Source: Micavibrio aeruginosavorus (GTDB lineage Bacteria > Pseudomonadota > Alphaproteobacteria > Micavibrionales > Micavibrionaceae). From it: 64,000 nt of DNA. Every line of letters starts with the position of its first letter. Positions within the stretch are counted from its first letter, which is position 1. The notes beneath the pieces were generated by a model, which saw only the letters and a program-made list of their open reading frames with translations, searched no databases and was not told the origin of the DNA. Positions 38,582 through 47,548 of the stretch are shown here, piece after piece. The position numbers and the translations under genes were made by a program. The DNA is taken from assembly GCA_016432265.1 (NCBI GenBank), contig CP066681.1, forward strand, positions 1,762,342-1,826,341, read 5' to 3'.

Positions 38582-39372
38582 AGATACGAATAGCGTTATT
38601 CATTCTTGCCTTTACGCTCTTGCCGCCAGCTTCATCGGCGGCAGAAGCTTTAAAACCGGTTGAACGGCTGGAAAAAATCAGGAATGAATACCCCCTCGGG
38701 GAAGTTACGCCGCTGTTGGAAAAACGCGTTTTTGCGCCGACAAACAATCAAAGAAAAATTCTGACTTACTTCTGGCATGCACCAGCCCAGCCTTACCCTG
38801 AAGGGCTCCTTTTTCCGTTGGTTGTCGTTCTTCACGATTCATCGGGTTTTGCGTTTGCCGCAGAGAGCCTGGTAAGAGACGACATGATGCGTGCATTTCC
38901 CTCTTTCATCATGGTACCAGCCCTCTCCGAGAAAAGCGTATGGGCCGATCCGCAGCAAAAACACGATAAGTATGAGGCACTGCTCGACCTTGCGGAGCTT
39001 ACAAAAACCCTGGTATTCAGATTCAAAATCGACCCTCAACGTATCTATGTTATAGGCTGCGCCGAAGGCGGCACGGGTGTATTCGGCAGCGCCCTGCTTC
39101 TGCCAGATCTATTCGCGGCAGGAATTGCGATTAGCGGCGAATGGAACGAGCGGTTCGCACCTAAAATGGCAAAGATGCCCTTATGGGCCATCCATGGTGC
39201 CGAAGATAAGCTTGTTCCCCCAGACGCAAACCGGAACCTGATCGCAGCGATCAATAAGAACGGGGGAAAAGCCTATTACACCGAGGTCAAAGGCATGGGA
39301 AAAAACTGTCCGTCGGAATCGCTTTATACGCCTGAAATCTGGAGTTGGATGTTCCGACAGTCCAGACCTTGA
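38578..39372 (+). CDS. secreted alpha/beta-hydrolase-like protein lacking the nucleophile Ser (copy 2)
   Basis: The start at 38578 overlaps the previous stop (ATGA) and opens a signal peptide (MKIRIALFILAFTLLPPAS SAAEA). The 264 aa product is a clear paralogue of the gene before it: YFWHAPAQPYPEGLLFPLVV, VPALSEKSVWADPQ and LPDLFAAGIAISGEWN match the first copy along their length. Its elbow reads RIYVIGCAEGGTGVFG, with Ala for the nucleophile Ser, and the expected catalytic His is Lys (GMGKNC), so it is more decayed at the active site. The acid-site HGAEDKLVPPD is kept. cobT begins 6 bases after its stop. Confidence 0.85.
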   Translation: MKIRIALFILAFTLLPPASSAAEALKPVERLEKIRNEYPLGEVTPLLEKRVFAPTNNQRKILTYFWHAPAQPYPEGLLFPLVVVLHDSSGFAFAAESLVRDDMMRAFPSFIMVPALSEKSVWADPQQKHDKYEALLDLAELTKTLVFRFKIDPQRIYVIGCAEGGTGVFGSALLLPDLFAAGIAISGEWNERFAPKMAKMPLWAIHGAEDKLVPPDANRNLIAAINKNGGKAYYTEVKGMGKNCPSESLYTPEIWSWMFRQSRP

Positions 39373-39378
39373 CCACCG

Positions 39379-41244
39379 ATGAAAAACGACAGCGACAACA
39401 AATTCGAGCAATTTAAATCCGCGACGGCAGCCGCCTTGCGTGCGCTGGCGCGCAAACCCGATGTCGATGTCAGTTTCAGCAGTACCGAACAAGCTGGCGA
39501 TAGCCGCCTGCGGAACCCCCATGGCCACAACCGCACGCGCCTGCCTATGCCAGACCGCGACATCAACCCGCACAGCAAGGCGCTGGTACGAGGTGACGCC
39601 GACGCCAAGGCCCTGCGCCTGCAACACCACGACCCGGTCTGGCATAACCGCAACACCATGATGGATCTGACCGCGCAGGCCGTTATGGATGCGCTTGAAC
39701 AAGCACGATGCGAAGCGATAGGAGCTACCCAGATGCGCGGCGTAGCGCAAAACCTCAACGCCGCCCTTGAGGAGAAATGCCATCGCCTCGGCTACCAGAA
39801 TATCGACAACCGTGAACAAACCAATATGGCTGACGCCTTGCACGTTATGGCGCGTCTCGCCCTTACGGGAGAAGCCGTTCCGCCCTCGGCGCAGGAACTC
39901 GTGGCACAATGGACGCCTTGGGTAAAAGACCATCTGGGGGTGGAAGGTTTTGCCGCGCTCGCTCCTTACCTGAACGATCAAAAGTCCTTCTCGCGGCAGG
40001 CGCGCATGATGATCGAACAGATGGAAATGGACAGCCACGAAGAGCCTCAGGAAGGGAATGGGCAGGAAGAAGAACCGGATGCACGCACACAGCCAAATCC
40101 GAATGACGGAAGCGAAGAAAACGCCCAACAGGATGAGAAACCTGAATCACTGGGCGGCAGCGAAGGCGTGGAGGCCGCCGAAGACACGGAAGACACAGGC
40201 GAGGCATCACAGTCAGGGTCGGAAGATTTGAGCGACAGCGAAGTGCAATCCGACACCGAGGGGGAGAGCGCCGGCATGCCTCAACACAAGAGGCCGGAAG
40301 GTTACATTGCCGGGCCTGATAAGCGCTATCATATCTTCACAAGCCAGTTTGATGAAACCGTCAGGGCTGAAGACCTCGCCGACCCGGAAGAACTCGACCG
40401 CCTGCGCACCATGCTCGACCAGCAGCTCGTTCACCTGCAATCGGTCATCACCAAACTGGCTAACCGCCTGCAGCGCAAGCTGATGGCGCAACAGACCCGC
40501 AGTTGGATATTCGATCTTGAGGAAGGCATGCTGGATAGCGCCCGCCTCGCCCGCATCGTCGCCAACCCGACCGTGCCGCTGTCATTCAAACAAGAACGAC
40601 AGACGGAATTTCGCGATACTATCGTCACGCTGCTGATCGACAACTCCGGCTCCATGCGCGGACGCCCGATCGCGATTGCCGCCATGTGCACCGATATTCT
40701 CGCCCGCACACTGGAACGCTGCGGCGTAAAGGTGGAAATCCTCGGTTTCACCACACGCGCATGGAAGGGCGGCAAATCGCGCGATTCATGGATTCAAGCC
40801 GGACGCCCGCCCCTGCCCGGCCGCCTGAATGATTTGCGCCACATCATCTACAAGGCCGCCGACACGCCGTGGCGACGCACACGCAAGAATCTCGGCCTGA
40901 TGCTCAAAGAAGGGTTGTTGAAAGAGAATATCGACGGCGAAGCACTCGTCTGGGCGCATAACCGTCTGGCCGCCCGCCCCGAGCAACGCAAAATCCTGAT
41001 GGTCATTTCCGACGGCGCGCCGGTAGACGACTCCACCCTGTCCGTCAACCCCTCGAACATTCTGGAGCTTGACCTGCGGCATGTAATCGCATGGATCGAG
41101 TCGGTTTCCGATGTCGAACTGACCGCTATCGGCATCGGACACGACGTAACGCGTTATTACCGGCGAGCCGTAACCATCGCCGATGCCGACGAGCTCGCCA
41201 GCGCCCTCACCACCCGGCTAACGGAACTGTTTGAGCAGCCATAA
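39379..41244 (+). CDS. cobT: CobT-type vWA protein (aerobic cobaltochelatase subunit family)
   Basis: CobT works with CobS as a ring-shaped ATPase assembly in cobalt insertion. The 621 aa product has an N-terminal helical domain (residues 1-230), a very acidic low-complexity linker at about 230-300 ([36 protein letters not shown]), and a C-terminal von Willebrand A domain with the MIDAS motif [11 protein letters not shown] near residue 420 and [30 protein letters not shown] is typical of CobT. It lies immediately downstream of the second hydrolase-like gene, so cobS and cobT are split by these two genes yet still read as one rightward unit. Confidence 0.93.
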   Translation: MKNDSDNKFEQFKSATAAALRALARKPDVDVSFSSTEQAGDSRLRNPHGHNRTRLPMPDRDINPHSKALVRGDADAKALRLQHHDPVWHNRNTMMDLTAQAVMDALEQARCEAIGATQMRGVAQNLNAALEEKCHRLGYQNIDNREQTNMADALHVMARLALTGEAVPPSAQELVAQWTPWVKDHLGVEGFAALAPYLNDQKSFSRQARMMIEQMEMDSHEEPQEGNGQEEEPDARTQPNPNDGSEENAQQDEKPESLGGSEGVEAAEDTEDTGEASQSGSEDLSDSEVQSDTEGESAGMPQHKRPEGYIAGPDKRYHIFTSQFDETVRAEDLADPEELDRLRTMLDQQLVHLQSVITKLANRLQRKLMAQQTRSWIFDLEEGMLDSARLARIVANPTVPLSFKQERQTEFRDTIVTLLIDNSGSMRGRPIAIAAMCTDILARTLERCGVKVEILGFTTRAWKGGKSRDSWIQAGRPPLPGRLNDLRHIIYKAADTPWRRTRKNLGLMLKEGLLKENIDGEALVWAHNRLAARPEQRKILMVISDGAPVDDSTLSVNPSNILELDLRHVIAWIESVSDVELTAIGIGHDVTRYYRRAVTIADADELASALTTRLTELFEQP

Positions 41245-41286
41245 GCCACCTTCCCAAATTACCGAAAATCGTTTAAAAGCAAAACT

Positions 41287-42639
41287 ATGAGCAACGAACG
41301 TAAAATCTATAAACCCGGCCCGGTCCGAGGCTTTCCTGAATGGCTTCCTGAAGAACGCCTGATCGAGCAGAAATGGTTCGACAATATCCGTCGCGTTTTT
41401 GAATCGTACGGCTTTTGCAATATCGAGACCCCTAGCGTGGAAGAGCTTGACGTTCTGGCTGCCAAAGGCGAAGTTGACAAAGAAATCTATGTCATCGAAC
41501 GCCTGCACAAGGATGAAAACGACAAGAAAGAAGCACGCCTCGCGCTGCACTTCGACCAGACCGTGCCGATGGCCCGCTATGTCGCGATGAATTTCAACAA
41601 TCTGGTATTCCCGTTCAAACGTTACCAGATGCAGCGCGTCTGGCGCGGTGAGCGCCCGCAAATGGGCCGCATGCGCGAATTCTATCAATGCGACATCGAC
41701 GTGATCAATGTCGATAACCTGCCCATCTCGTTCGATGCCGAAGTCGCGAGCATGATGTATGAGGTGCTGGAGTCACTGAATATTGGACGTGTAAGACTTA
41801 GAATCTCAAATAGAAAGATTCTAATGGGATATTTATCATCACTAAGTAATGTCGATAACGATTACATCGTTAAAGTTCTTGCCTCAGTAGATAAGTATGA
41901 GAAACAGGGTGAAGAATTTGTGCGTAATAGCATTATTGAACTGGGCTTAAGACTTGAGTATGGCAAAGAAATAGCTACAGAAATATTGAATCTTGTAAAT
42001 ACGAAGGACATTTCTTTAATTGAGAGCAAAAATGATCTTATGAAAGAAGGGATTGATGAACTTTCCTTCGTTCTAAAAAACTTAGAACATCTTAAAGATA
42101 ACGTCATCGCTGACCTCTCCATCGTTCGTGGCCTCGATTATTACACGGGTACGGTGTATGAAACGCAGTTGCTGGATGTTCCGGAATTTACCGGGTCGGT
42201 ATGCTCTGGCGGACGTTATGACGATCTCGCGGGCAGCTATATCAACAAACATTTGCCGGGCGTTGGCATCTCGCTCGGGTTCTCCCGGCTGTTCGATGTG
42301 ATTAAACAAAAACGCCCGGATCTGATGGGACTGGATGACAAATCCCCCAAAGGCCCTGCACATGTTATGATGATGGTGCCGGAGAATGAAACCGACCGCC
42401 CCCTCGCCCATGATACCGCCCGCCAATTGCGCAAGAGGGGCATCAATGTCGAGATGTACCACGCGCCCAAAAAGTTCGGCGACCAACTGAAATATGCCAG
42501 CAAGAAAAACATCCCTTATGTCTGGGTCGTCCGTGACGGCAAGCATGAAGTCAAGGATATGAATGCGCAAACACAAACACAGGCCGATCCGCAGACATGG
42601 ACTCCGCCGGACAGGAAGGTTCTCGATGAAGTGGCTTAA
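41287..42639 (+). CDS. hisS: histidyl-tRNA synthetase with AT-rich internal segment
   Basis: HisRS charges tRNA-His. The 450 aa product shows the class II core: motif 2 region FKRYQMQRVWRGERPQMGR and REFYQCDIDVI (residues 110-140), the HisA motif RGLDYYTGTVYE (281-292), motif 3 region GVGISLGFSRLFD, and a C-terminal anticodon-binding domain. Between motif 2 and the HisA motif, residues about 165-273, the gene abruptly turns AT-rich and uses different codons, while the reading frame stays open; see the separate entry. The product looks complete and functional. The stop overlaps the next start by 14 bases. Alternatives to transfer are discussed in the findings. Confidence 0.93.
   Translation: MSNERKIYKPGPVRGFPEWLPEERLIEQKWFDNIRRVFESYGFCNIETPSVEELDVLAAKGEVDKEIYVIERLHKDENDKKEARLALHFDQTVPMARYVAMNFNNLVFPFKRYQMQRVWRGERPQMGRMREFYQCDIDVINVDNLPISFDAEVASMMYEVLESLNIGRVRLRISNRKILMGYLSSLSNVDNDYIVKVLASVDKYEKQGEEFVRNSIIELGLRLEYGKEIATEILNLVNTKDISLIESKNDLMKEGIDELSFVLKNLEHLKDNVIADLSIVRGLDYYTGTVYETQLLDVPEFTGSVCSGGRYDDLAGSYINKHLPGVGISLGFSRLFDVIKQKRPDLMGLDDKSPKGPAHVMMMVPENETDRPLAHDTARQLRKRGINVEMYHAPKKFGDQLKYASKKNIPYVWVVRDGKHEVKDMNAQTQTQADPQTWTPPDRKVLDEVA
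41775..42105 (+). other. AT-rich segment inside hisS, probable recombinant insertion domain
   Basis: Counting by hand, 41821-42060 holds 79 G or C in 240 bases (33%). By comparison 41641-41700 has 37 of 60 and 42181-42240 has 35 of 60. Codons here end mostly in A or T, unlike the rest of the gene. The boundaries fall on the insertion domain of the enzyme. This is what the sequence shows; origin by recombination is inference. Confidence 0.8.
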
Positions 42640-43237
42640 ACTCGCATTTCCGCTGATGCTGCTAACACTTCCCGCTGCGGCGGAACCATATACCTATTCA
42701 CCAGAGGGCTGTGAATTCACCATCACCTTCCCGAGCGAGCCTTTGCTCGGGAAAAAATGCAATCCGGATGAACCCAGCCAATGCCACGAAGTCCTGAGTT
42801 TTACCAAGGTGTTTGACGTCACCGCCACGCTCAAGATCGATGTGGTCTGCAACCCGGCCACGCCCGACATGTATGAACGCTATAGCGGCGATGTGATGAA
42901 AACCACACTGATCGCGATGGCAGGACGCGGCAAGCTTGAAGAAATGGAAACCGGCTATAACGAGCATCCAAACGCCAAAATGGCTTTCCTTCTGGGCTAC
43001 GGCAAAAACGGCGAGCAAGACCTGATCTATAACGGTCAACTCTGGATCGGTAAAAAATCGATATTCAGCATGGAAGCCGATATTACCGGCGATTATATCA
43101 CCGGAGCCGATGAAATGTTCGCCACCATCCTGCAGAGCGTGAATTACAAAACGCCTCCTGCCGCTGTAGAGGCTGAAACTTCTGAAAAAGGCGGGAAAAA
43201 GCCAGAAGAAGCCAAAGAAGCCGCCCCAAAGGAATAA
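42626..43237 (+). CDS. secreted protein of unknown function with Cys pairs
   Basis: The start at 42626 has an AGGAAGG site and gives a signal peptide (MKWLKLAFPLMLLTLPAAA), overlapping the end of hisS by 14 bases. The 203 aa protein has a mature region of beta character: EFTITFPSEPLLGKKCNPDE, then CHEVLSFTKVFDVTATLKID. Four Cys (in GCEF, KKCNP, QCHEV and VVCNP) could form two disulfides in the periplasm. The last 35 residues are Lys/Glu/Ala-rich and probably disordered. No family is recognised. Confidence 0.72.
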   Translation: MKWLKLAFPLMLLTLPAAAEPYTYSPEGCEFTITFPSEPLLGKKCNPDEPSQCHEVLSFTKVFDVTATLKIDVVCNPATPDMYERYSGDVMKTTLIAMAGRGKLEEMETGYNEHPNAKMAFLLGYGKNGEQDLIYNGQLWIGKKSIFSMEADITGDYITGADEMFATILQSVNYKTPPAAVEAETSEKGGKKPEEAKEAAPKE

Positions 43238-43248
43238 CCTTGGCGGCT
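43219..43248 (+). terminator. weak terminator-like hairpin
   Basis: AGCCGCC pairs with GGCGGCT and an inner AAGG with CCTT around AATAA, overlapping the stop codon of the secreted protein. The following T-run is only three bases, so termination is uncertain. Confidence 0.4.
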
Positions 43249-43309
43249 TTCAGGCGTCTATGCTACTAGTGATGTCAATCCATAATGACACTGGGAACAG
43301 GAGACAAAA

Positions 43310-43657
43310 ATGCCAAATCCGTGGCCAGCTCTTTATACTTTCCTCGGCAGCTTTCAGAACCTGAAAAGCTCCAAATTTCCCGCCGTTCTGATCACCGCAG
43401 CTTCAGCGTTCGCCGGGCATGAGCTGTGGCCGCAGGAACCAGCGGTCACAGTCCCCGTCAGCGCCGCGCGCGCGCAAATGCTCGAAAACGGCGTGGCCGG
43501 CAGTCGCGATGAACTGGCCGGACGCCTGTCACAGACCGTGAACAGCTATTTCACTGAAAAAGGCTTCTCATGCGACCCCGTAACCCCGAGCGACACTGTT
43601 GGCGCGACCATGAAGCGCGCCCAATCATGCGCAGGCCCTGCGGCTGAACCAAAATAG
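43310..43657 (+). CDS. hypothetical protein, 115 aa
   Basis: A strong AGGAG site precedes the ATG. The product has a mildly hydrophobic N-terminal third (FPAVLITAASAFAGHELW) that may be a weak membrane segment or signal, then a soluble C-terminal part with two Cys (GFSCDP and QSCAGP). No family is recognised. It lies in a rightward run of small envelope-type genes between hisS and sufE. Confidence 0.55.
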   Translation: MPNPWPALYTFLGSFQNLKSSKFPAVLITAASAFAGHELWPQEPAVTVPVSAARAQMLENGVAGSRDELAGRLSQTVNSYFTEKGFSCDPVTPSDTVGATMKRAQSCAGPAAEPK

Positions 43658-43693
43658 GACACGAACTTTCAGAGGGATCGGGGATCCAAAAAT

Positions 43694-43885
43694 ATGTCAA
43701 ACCGCGTCGCTCATTTCCAGATCGGGTTGTGCCTTGTCGCCGGATTTATCCTGGCACCGCTGGCGGCCTATTTCAACGGCAAGTCCCTGCCCGCGCAGGA
43801 ACCCATACCTGTAGCAGCCGGGAAACCGCCTTGCGATGTCCGTGAAAATGCCGAGGCCAACGTCTGCCCCACGGTATCCCCTTAA
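43694..43885 (+). CDS. small membrane protein, 63 aa
   Basis: The product has one N-terminal membrane segment (HFQIGLCLVAGFILAPLAAY) followed by a short periplasmic tail with two Cys (PPCDV and NVCPT). The ribosome site is weak. It converges on sufE with 4 bases between the stops. No family is recognised; shortness makes the call moderate. Confidence 0.5.
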   Translation: MSNRVAHFQIGLCLVAGFILAPLAAYFNGKSLPAQEPIPVAAGKPPCDVRENAEANVCPTVSP

Positions 43886-43889
43886 AATT

Positions 43890-44297
43890 TCAGACAGCCC
43901 CGGCCAGGGCCCGGATTTTTTCCACCATCGCGAAAAAACCGTTGCGGCGGTTGGGCGAGAGGTGCTGGTGCAAACCCAGACGCTCAAAAGCCCCCCTGAT
44001 GTCATAGGTTCGAACATAGTCCACAGGTTTATCTTGAAACGCCACCATCAGCAGATACACAAGCCCCCGCACGATCTGGGCATCGCTGTCCGCCATAAAA
44101 TGAAACACGCCGTTTTGTATAGATGGAACAAGCCAAACCTTGGAAGTACAACCCCTTACAAGATGTTCTTCAACTTTTAAAGCATCATCCATTGGTGGCA
44201 AGCGCGCGCCAAGATCGATCAGGTAACGATAACGCTCTTCCCAGTCGCTAAACAGCGCGAAACTCTCAGCCAGCTCTTCCAGTGTTCTTTCAGGCAT
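43890..44297 (-). CDS. sufE: SufE cysteine desulfuration protein
   Basis: SufE accepts sulfur from the cysteine desulfurase SufS for iron-sulfur cluster assembly. The 135 aa length is normal, and the sulfur-accepting Cys is in VRGCTSKVWLVPS near residue 50. The terminal part GAFERLGLHQHLSPNRRNGF is the usual conserved end with LGLxxHLSPxRxNG. It is leftward, divergent from clpX across 239 bases. Confidence 0.95.
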   Translation of the reverse strand: MPERTLEELAESFALFSDWEERYRYLIDLGARLPPMDDALKVEEHLVRGCTSKVWLVPSIQNGVFHFMADSDAQIVRGLVYLLMVAFQDKPVDYVRTYDIRGAFERLGLHQHLSPNRRNGFFAMVEKIRALAGAV

Positions 44298-44461
44298 CTT
44301 TCTCTAAACGTTCGGGGTTCGTCAAACCTTGCAGGGCATTAACTATATTATAAACAACCTATACGCAATGAAGGGTTTAAAAAACGTAATACCGATACAA
44401 CATCAATGAAATTAGGGGCTTGCGCGGCAGAAGCACTGTTCGCTACATTGGAAAGAAGAGA

Positions 44462-44490
44462 TTCGAACTCCCGCCCGGCCAGTCTATATT
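44462..44490 (+). promoter_or_regulatory. candidate promoter of clpX
   Basis: TTCGAA at 44462-44467 and TATATT at 44485-44490 have a 17-base spacer, 47 bases before the ATG. The -10 half lies within an inverted repeat (GGCCA and TGGCC around it). The -35 match is poor, so this is tentative. Confidence 0.35.
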
Positions 44491-44536
44491 ATGGCCACAC
44501 TGCATACGATCACCTAAACACAGGACGCCTATTGAG

Positions 44537-45835
44537 ATGAGTACAAAGACAGGTTCCAGCGAAACCAAGAACACCCTCTACTGCTCCTTCTGCGGCAAGA
44601 GCCAGCATGAAGTCCGCAAACTGATCGCCGGGCCGAATGTATTCATCTGCAATGAATGCGTTGAACTCTGCATGGATATCATCCGTGAAGAGGACAAGAC
44701 GCAGCTTGTCAGTCGCGGCGAAGGAACCGTTCCCGCCCCGAGCGAGATCAAGGCCGTCCTGGACGATTATGTGATCGGGCAGGATCGCGCCAAGCGCGTC
44801 TTGTCTGTGGCCGTGCACAACCACTACAAACGGATTGAAAACGGCAGCAAAAGCAACGACATCGAACTGGCAAAATCGAACATCCTTCTGGTCGGGCCTA
44901 CCGGCTCGGGAAAAACCCTGCTGGCACAAACGCTGGCCCGTATTCTCGATGTGCCGTTTACCATGTCCGATGCTACAACCCTGACCGAAGCCGGTTATGT
45001 GGGCGAAGATGTCGAGAACATCATTCTGAAGCTGCTGCAAGCTTCGGACTACAACGTCGAGCGCGCACAGCGCGGCATCGTCTACATCGACGAAGTGGAC
45101 AAGATTTCCCGCAAGGGCGACAACCCTTCAATCACCCGCGACGTATCGGGCGAAGGCGTGCAACAGGCCTTGCTGAAACTGATGGAAGGCACTGTGGCTT
45201 CTGTGCCGCCGCAAGGGGGCCGCAAGCACCCGCAACAGGAATTCCTGCAGGTTGATACCACGAATATTCTTTTCATATGCGGCGGGGCCTTCGCCGGGAT
45301 CGAAAAAATCATCTCGATGAGAGGCAAAGGCACATCGATCGGTTTCGGCGCCGAAGTCCGCGGCCCGGACGAACGCCGCGCCGGCGAGTTGCTGAAGAGC
45401 CTGGAAACGGACGACCTTCTGAAATTCGGCCTCATCCCGGAATTCGTCGGGCGTCTGCCGGTTGTAGCGACACTGGAAGATCTCGATGAAAAAGCCTTAG
45501 TCTCGATCCTGACAGAACCGAAGAACGCTCTGGTTAAACAATATCAGCGCCTCTTTGAGATGGAAAACGTCAAACTGACCATCGACCAAAGCGCTCTTTC
45601 CGAAATTGCGAAGAAGGCCATTGAGCGAAATACGGGCGCGCGCGGCCTGCGTTCAATTCTCGAAAATCTCCTGCTTGATACGATGTACGAGCTTCCCGAC
45701 AAGGAAGACCTTGAAGAAGTCGTCGTCAATGCAGAAACTGTCAAAGACGGCAAACCACCCGTCTATGTCTACGCCGACAAGAAGAAGAAAAAATCCGCCG
45801 GCAAGGATGTAGAAAAAGAGGTCGAGGCCGGTTAA
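44537..45835 (+). CDS. clpX: ATP-dependent Clp protease ATP-binding subunit ClpX
   Basis: ClpX unfolds substrates for ClpP. The start at 44537 gives the normal N-terminus; the 432 aa product opens with the zinc-binding domain ([13 protein letters not shown] and [10 protein letters not shown]), then Walker A ([16 protein letters not shown]), Walker B ([13 protein letters not shown]), the GYVGEDVE pore-proximal loop, and the [12 protein letters not shown] sensor-2 region. clpP and lon, often next to clpX in Alphaproteobacteria, are absent here; the neighbours are sufE and a glycan-synthesis block. Confidence 0.96.
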   Translation: MSTKTGSSETKNTLYCSFCGKSQHEVRKLIAGPNVFICNECVELCMDIIREEDKTQLVSRGEGTVPAPSEIKAVLDDYVIGQDRAKRVLSVAVHNHYKRIENGSKSNDIELAKSNILLVGPTGSGKTLLAQTLARILDVPFTMSDATTLTEAGYVGEDVENIILKLLQASDYNVERAQRGIVYIDEVDKISRKGDNPSITRDVSGEGVQQALLKLMEGTVASVPPQGGRKHPQQEFLQVDTTNILFICGGAFAGIEKIISMRGKGTSIGFGAEVRGPDERRAGELLKSLETDDLLKFGLIPEFVGRLPVVATLEDLDEKALVSILTEPKNALVKQYQRLFEMENVKLTIDQSALSEIAKKAIERNTGARGLRSILENLLLDTMYELPDKEDLEEVVVNAETVKDGKPPVYVYADKKKKKSAGKDVEKEVEAG

Positions 45836-45858
45836 CCCTACCCCGGTAAGATGAACCT

Positions 45859-46791
45859 ATGGAACTCTCTGTTGTCATTCCCTGCTATAACGAAGAGGAG
45901 AGCATCAGAGAGTTGCATAAGCGTGTCAACGCAGTCTGCAGTTCCGCGCCCGTGTCGTCATATGAAATCGTCCTGATCAACGACGGCTCACGCGACAGCA
46001 CGCCGGAAATCATGCGAGAACTGGTCAAAGCCGATCCTCATCTTGTCATCGTCGATCTGTCGCGCAACCACGGGCACCAACTGGCGCTGACGGCAGGATT
46101 ATTCCACGCGCAGGGCGATTATGTGTTGGTGCTGGACGCCGATTTGCAAGACCCCCCTGAACTATTGCTGCCCATGCTCGAACGCGCCCGTAGTGGCGTT
46201 GATGTCGTCTATGGCAAACGCGACCAACGCGAGGGAGAAACTCTGTTCAAGCGCGTTTCCGCAAGCCTTTTTTACCGTTTGCTCTCCTATCTTTCCGATA
46301 CGCACATCCCGCGCGATGTTGGAGACTTCCGCCTGATGTCTCGCCGGGTTGTCGAGCAATTCAAAGATATGCCGGAGCAGCATCGCTTCGTCCGCGGGAT
46401 GATTGCGTGGATCGGATTCAGACAGGAAGCCTTTTCCTATAAGCGCGCGCCACGCTTTGCCGGTGAAACCAAATACCCCTTCCACAAGCTGATAGCCTTC
46501 GCCTTTGATGCCATCAGCAGTTTCTCTATCAAACCTCTGCGCGTAAGCTTGCTGTTTGCCGGGTTCGGCGTCTTGCTTGCCACCCTGATGGCCGTTTACG
46601 CCATATATGCCCATTTCACCGATCGCAATCTGGTGACAGGCTGGGCGTCACTGGCAACAATCATTGCTTTCTTCGCTTCACTGCAGCTCGTATGCATCGG
46701 CGTGATTGGCGAATATATCGGACGAACCTACATTCAAGTTAAAAACCGCCCCCTCTTCATCATTCGGGAAGTCCTTCGAGGCTCGGCATAG
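45859..46791 (+). CDS. GtrB-type polyprenyl-phosphate glycosyltransferase (GT2)
   Basis: The 310 aa product is a GT2 enzyme with two C-terminal membrane segments, the layout of GtrB and of bacterial dolichyl-phosphate mannose synthase relatives that charge undecaprenyl-phosphate with a sugar. Motifs: SVVIPCYNEEESI, the metal-binding VLDADLQDPPELL, DVGDFRLMSRRVVEQF, and RGMIAWIGFRQEAFSY. Membrane segments lie at about 228-253 and 265-290 (SLATIIAFFASLQLVCIGVI). The following methyltransferase starts 8 bases after its stop, and a GtrA-like gene follows that. Confidence 0.92.
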   Translation: MELSVVIPCYNEEESIRELHKRVNAVCSSAPVSSYEIVLINDGSRDSTPEIMRELVKADPHLVIVDLSRNHGHQLALTAGLFHAQGDYVLVLDADLQDPPELLLPMLERARSGVDVVYGKRDQREGETLFKRVSASLFYRLLSYLSDTHIPRDVGDFRLMSRRVVEQFKDMPEQHRFVRGMIAWIGFRQEAFSYKRAPRFAGETKYPFHKLIAFAFDAISSFSIKPLRVSLLFAGFGVLLATLMAVYAIYAHFTDRNLVTGWASLATIIAFFASLQLVCIGVIGEYIGRTYIQVKNRPLFIIREVLRGSA

Positions 46792-46798
46792 GCGCGGC

Positions 46799-47548
46799 AT
46801 GGATCAGGACGTTTACCACAGAATGGCCGATATTCAGGATCGCCACTGGTGGTACGAGGGCCGCCGGAGAATTCTGGCTCACCTGATCAGACGCCTTGAT
46901 CTGCCGTCGGGGGCGAACATCCTCGAAGCCGGATGCGGCCCGGGTGCCAACCTGAAAATGCTTTCGCAATTCGGCAAAGTCTTTGCTTTTGAACCCGATG
47001 ATTTTGCCATCAATTATTGCCGGGCAAATTCAGGTATCCCCGCCGATCGCCTGCAATCAGGATTCCTGCCCGCGCCTATCCCTTTTAAGGGGCCATTTGA
47101 TGTGGTCGGCGCCTTTGACGTCATCGAGCATGTCGAAGCCGACCAAGAAAGCCTGAATGCGCTTTATGCGTTAACCAAGATCGGCGGATATGCCTTGTTT
47201 ACCGTTCCGGCATACTCCTTCTTATGGTCGCAACATGACGTCGTGAACCATCACAAACGCCGCTATCTGCGCCGAGACTTCAGGGAATTGCTGATCAAAG
47301 CTGGATACAGGGTCGAATACATATCGTATTATAATACAGTTCTCTTTCCGCTTGTCGCAGCCGTCCGCCTCATAAAAAAAGCTATACGTGTCAAGGACAG
47401 ACCGGATGAGACATTGCCGCGTTGCGACGTGATCAACCTTGCTTTGCGCACGATATTCGCCGCTGAGCGTTTTGTTCTGGGGCGCATCCCTCTTCCCTGC
47501 GGCGTGTCCATCATCGCCATTTGCAGAAAGCCAGAGAACGCACTATGA
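46799..47548 (+). CDS. class I SAM-dependent methyltransferase in glycan cluster
   Basis: The start at 46799 gives MDQDVYHRMADIQDRHWWYE, a pattern typical of glycan-cluster methyltransferases in which the HWWYxGRR motif precedes the SAM domain. The SAM loop is ILEAGCGPGANLKMLSQFG and post-motifs are GAFDVIEHVEADQESL and PAYSFLWSQHDVVNHHKRRY. The 249 aa protein overlaps the next gene by 4 bases. A role in modifying a lipid-linked sugar is inferred from its neighbours. Confidence 0.86.
   Translation: MDQDVYHRMADIQDRHWWYEGRRRILAHLIRRLDLPSGANILEAGCGPGANLKMLSQFGKVFAFEPDDFAINYCRANSGIPADRLQSGFLPAPIPFKGPFDVVGAFDVIEHVEADQESLNALYALTKIGGYALFTVPAYSFLWSQHDVVNHHKRRYLRRDFRELLIKAGYRVEYISYYNTVLFPLVAAVRLIKKAIRVKDRPDETLPRCDVINLALRTIFAAERFVLGRIPLPCGVSIIAICRKPENAL

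Noticed and set aside
39181..40128. Long open frame on the minus strand opposite cobT
   Set aside because: It is antisense to the strongly supported cobT and hydrolase genes, and its composition is that of a shadow frame in GC-rich DNA.
44461..44475. GATTCGAACTCCC upstream of clpX looks like the T arm of a tRNA
   Set aside because: On neither strand is there a matching acceptor, D or anticodon arm within tRNA distance. It also overlaps the candidate promoter. A decayed fragment remains possible but cannot be supported.
44420..44536. Upstream start extending clpX by 39 residues
   Set aside because: The extension would precede the conserved zinc domain and lacks similarity to ClpX N-termini.
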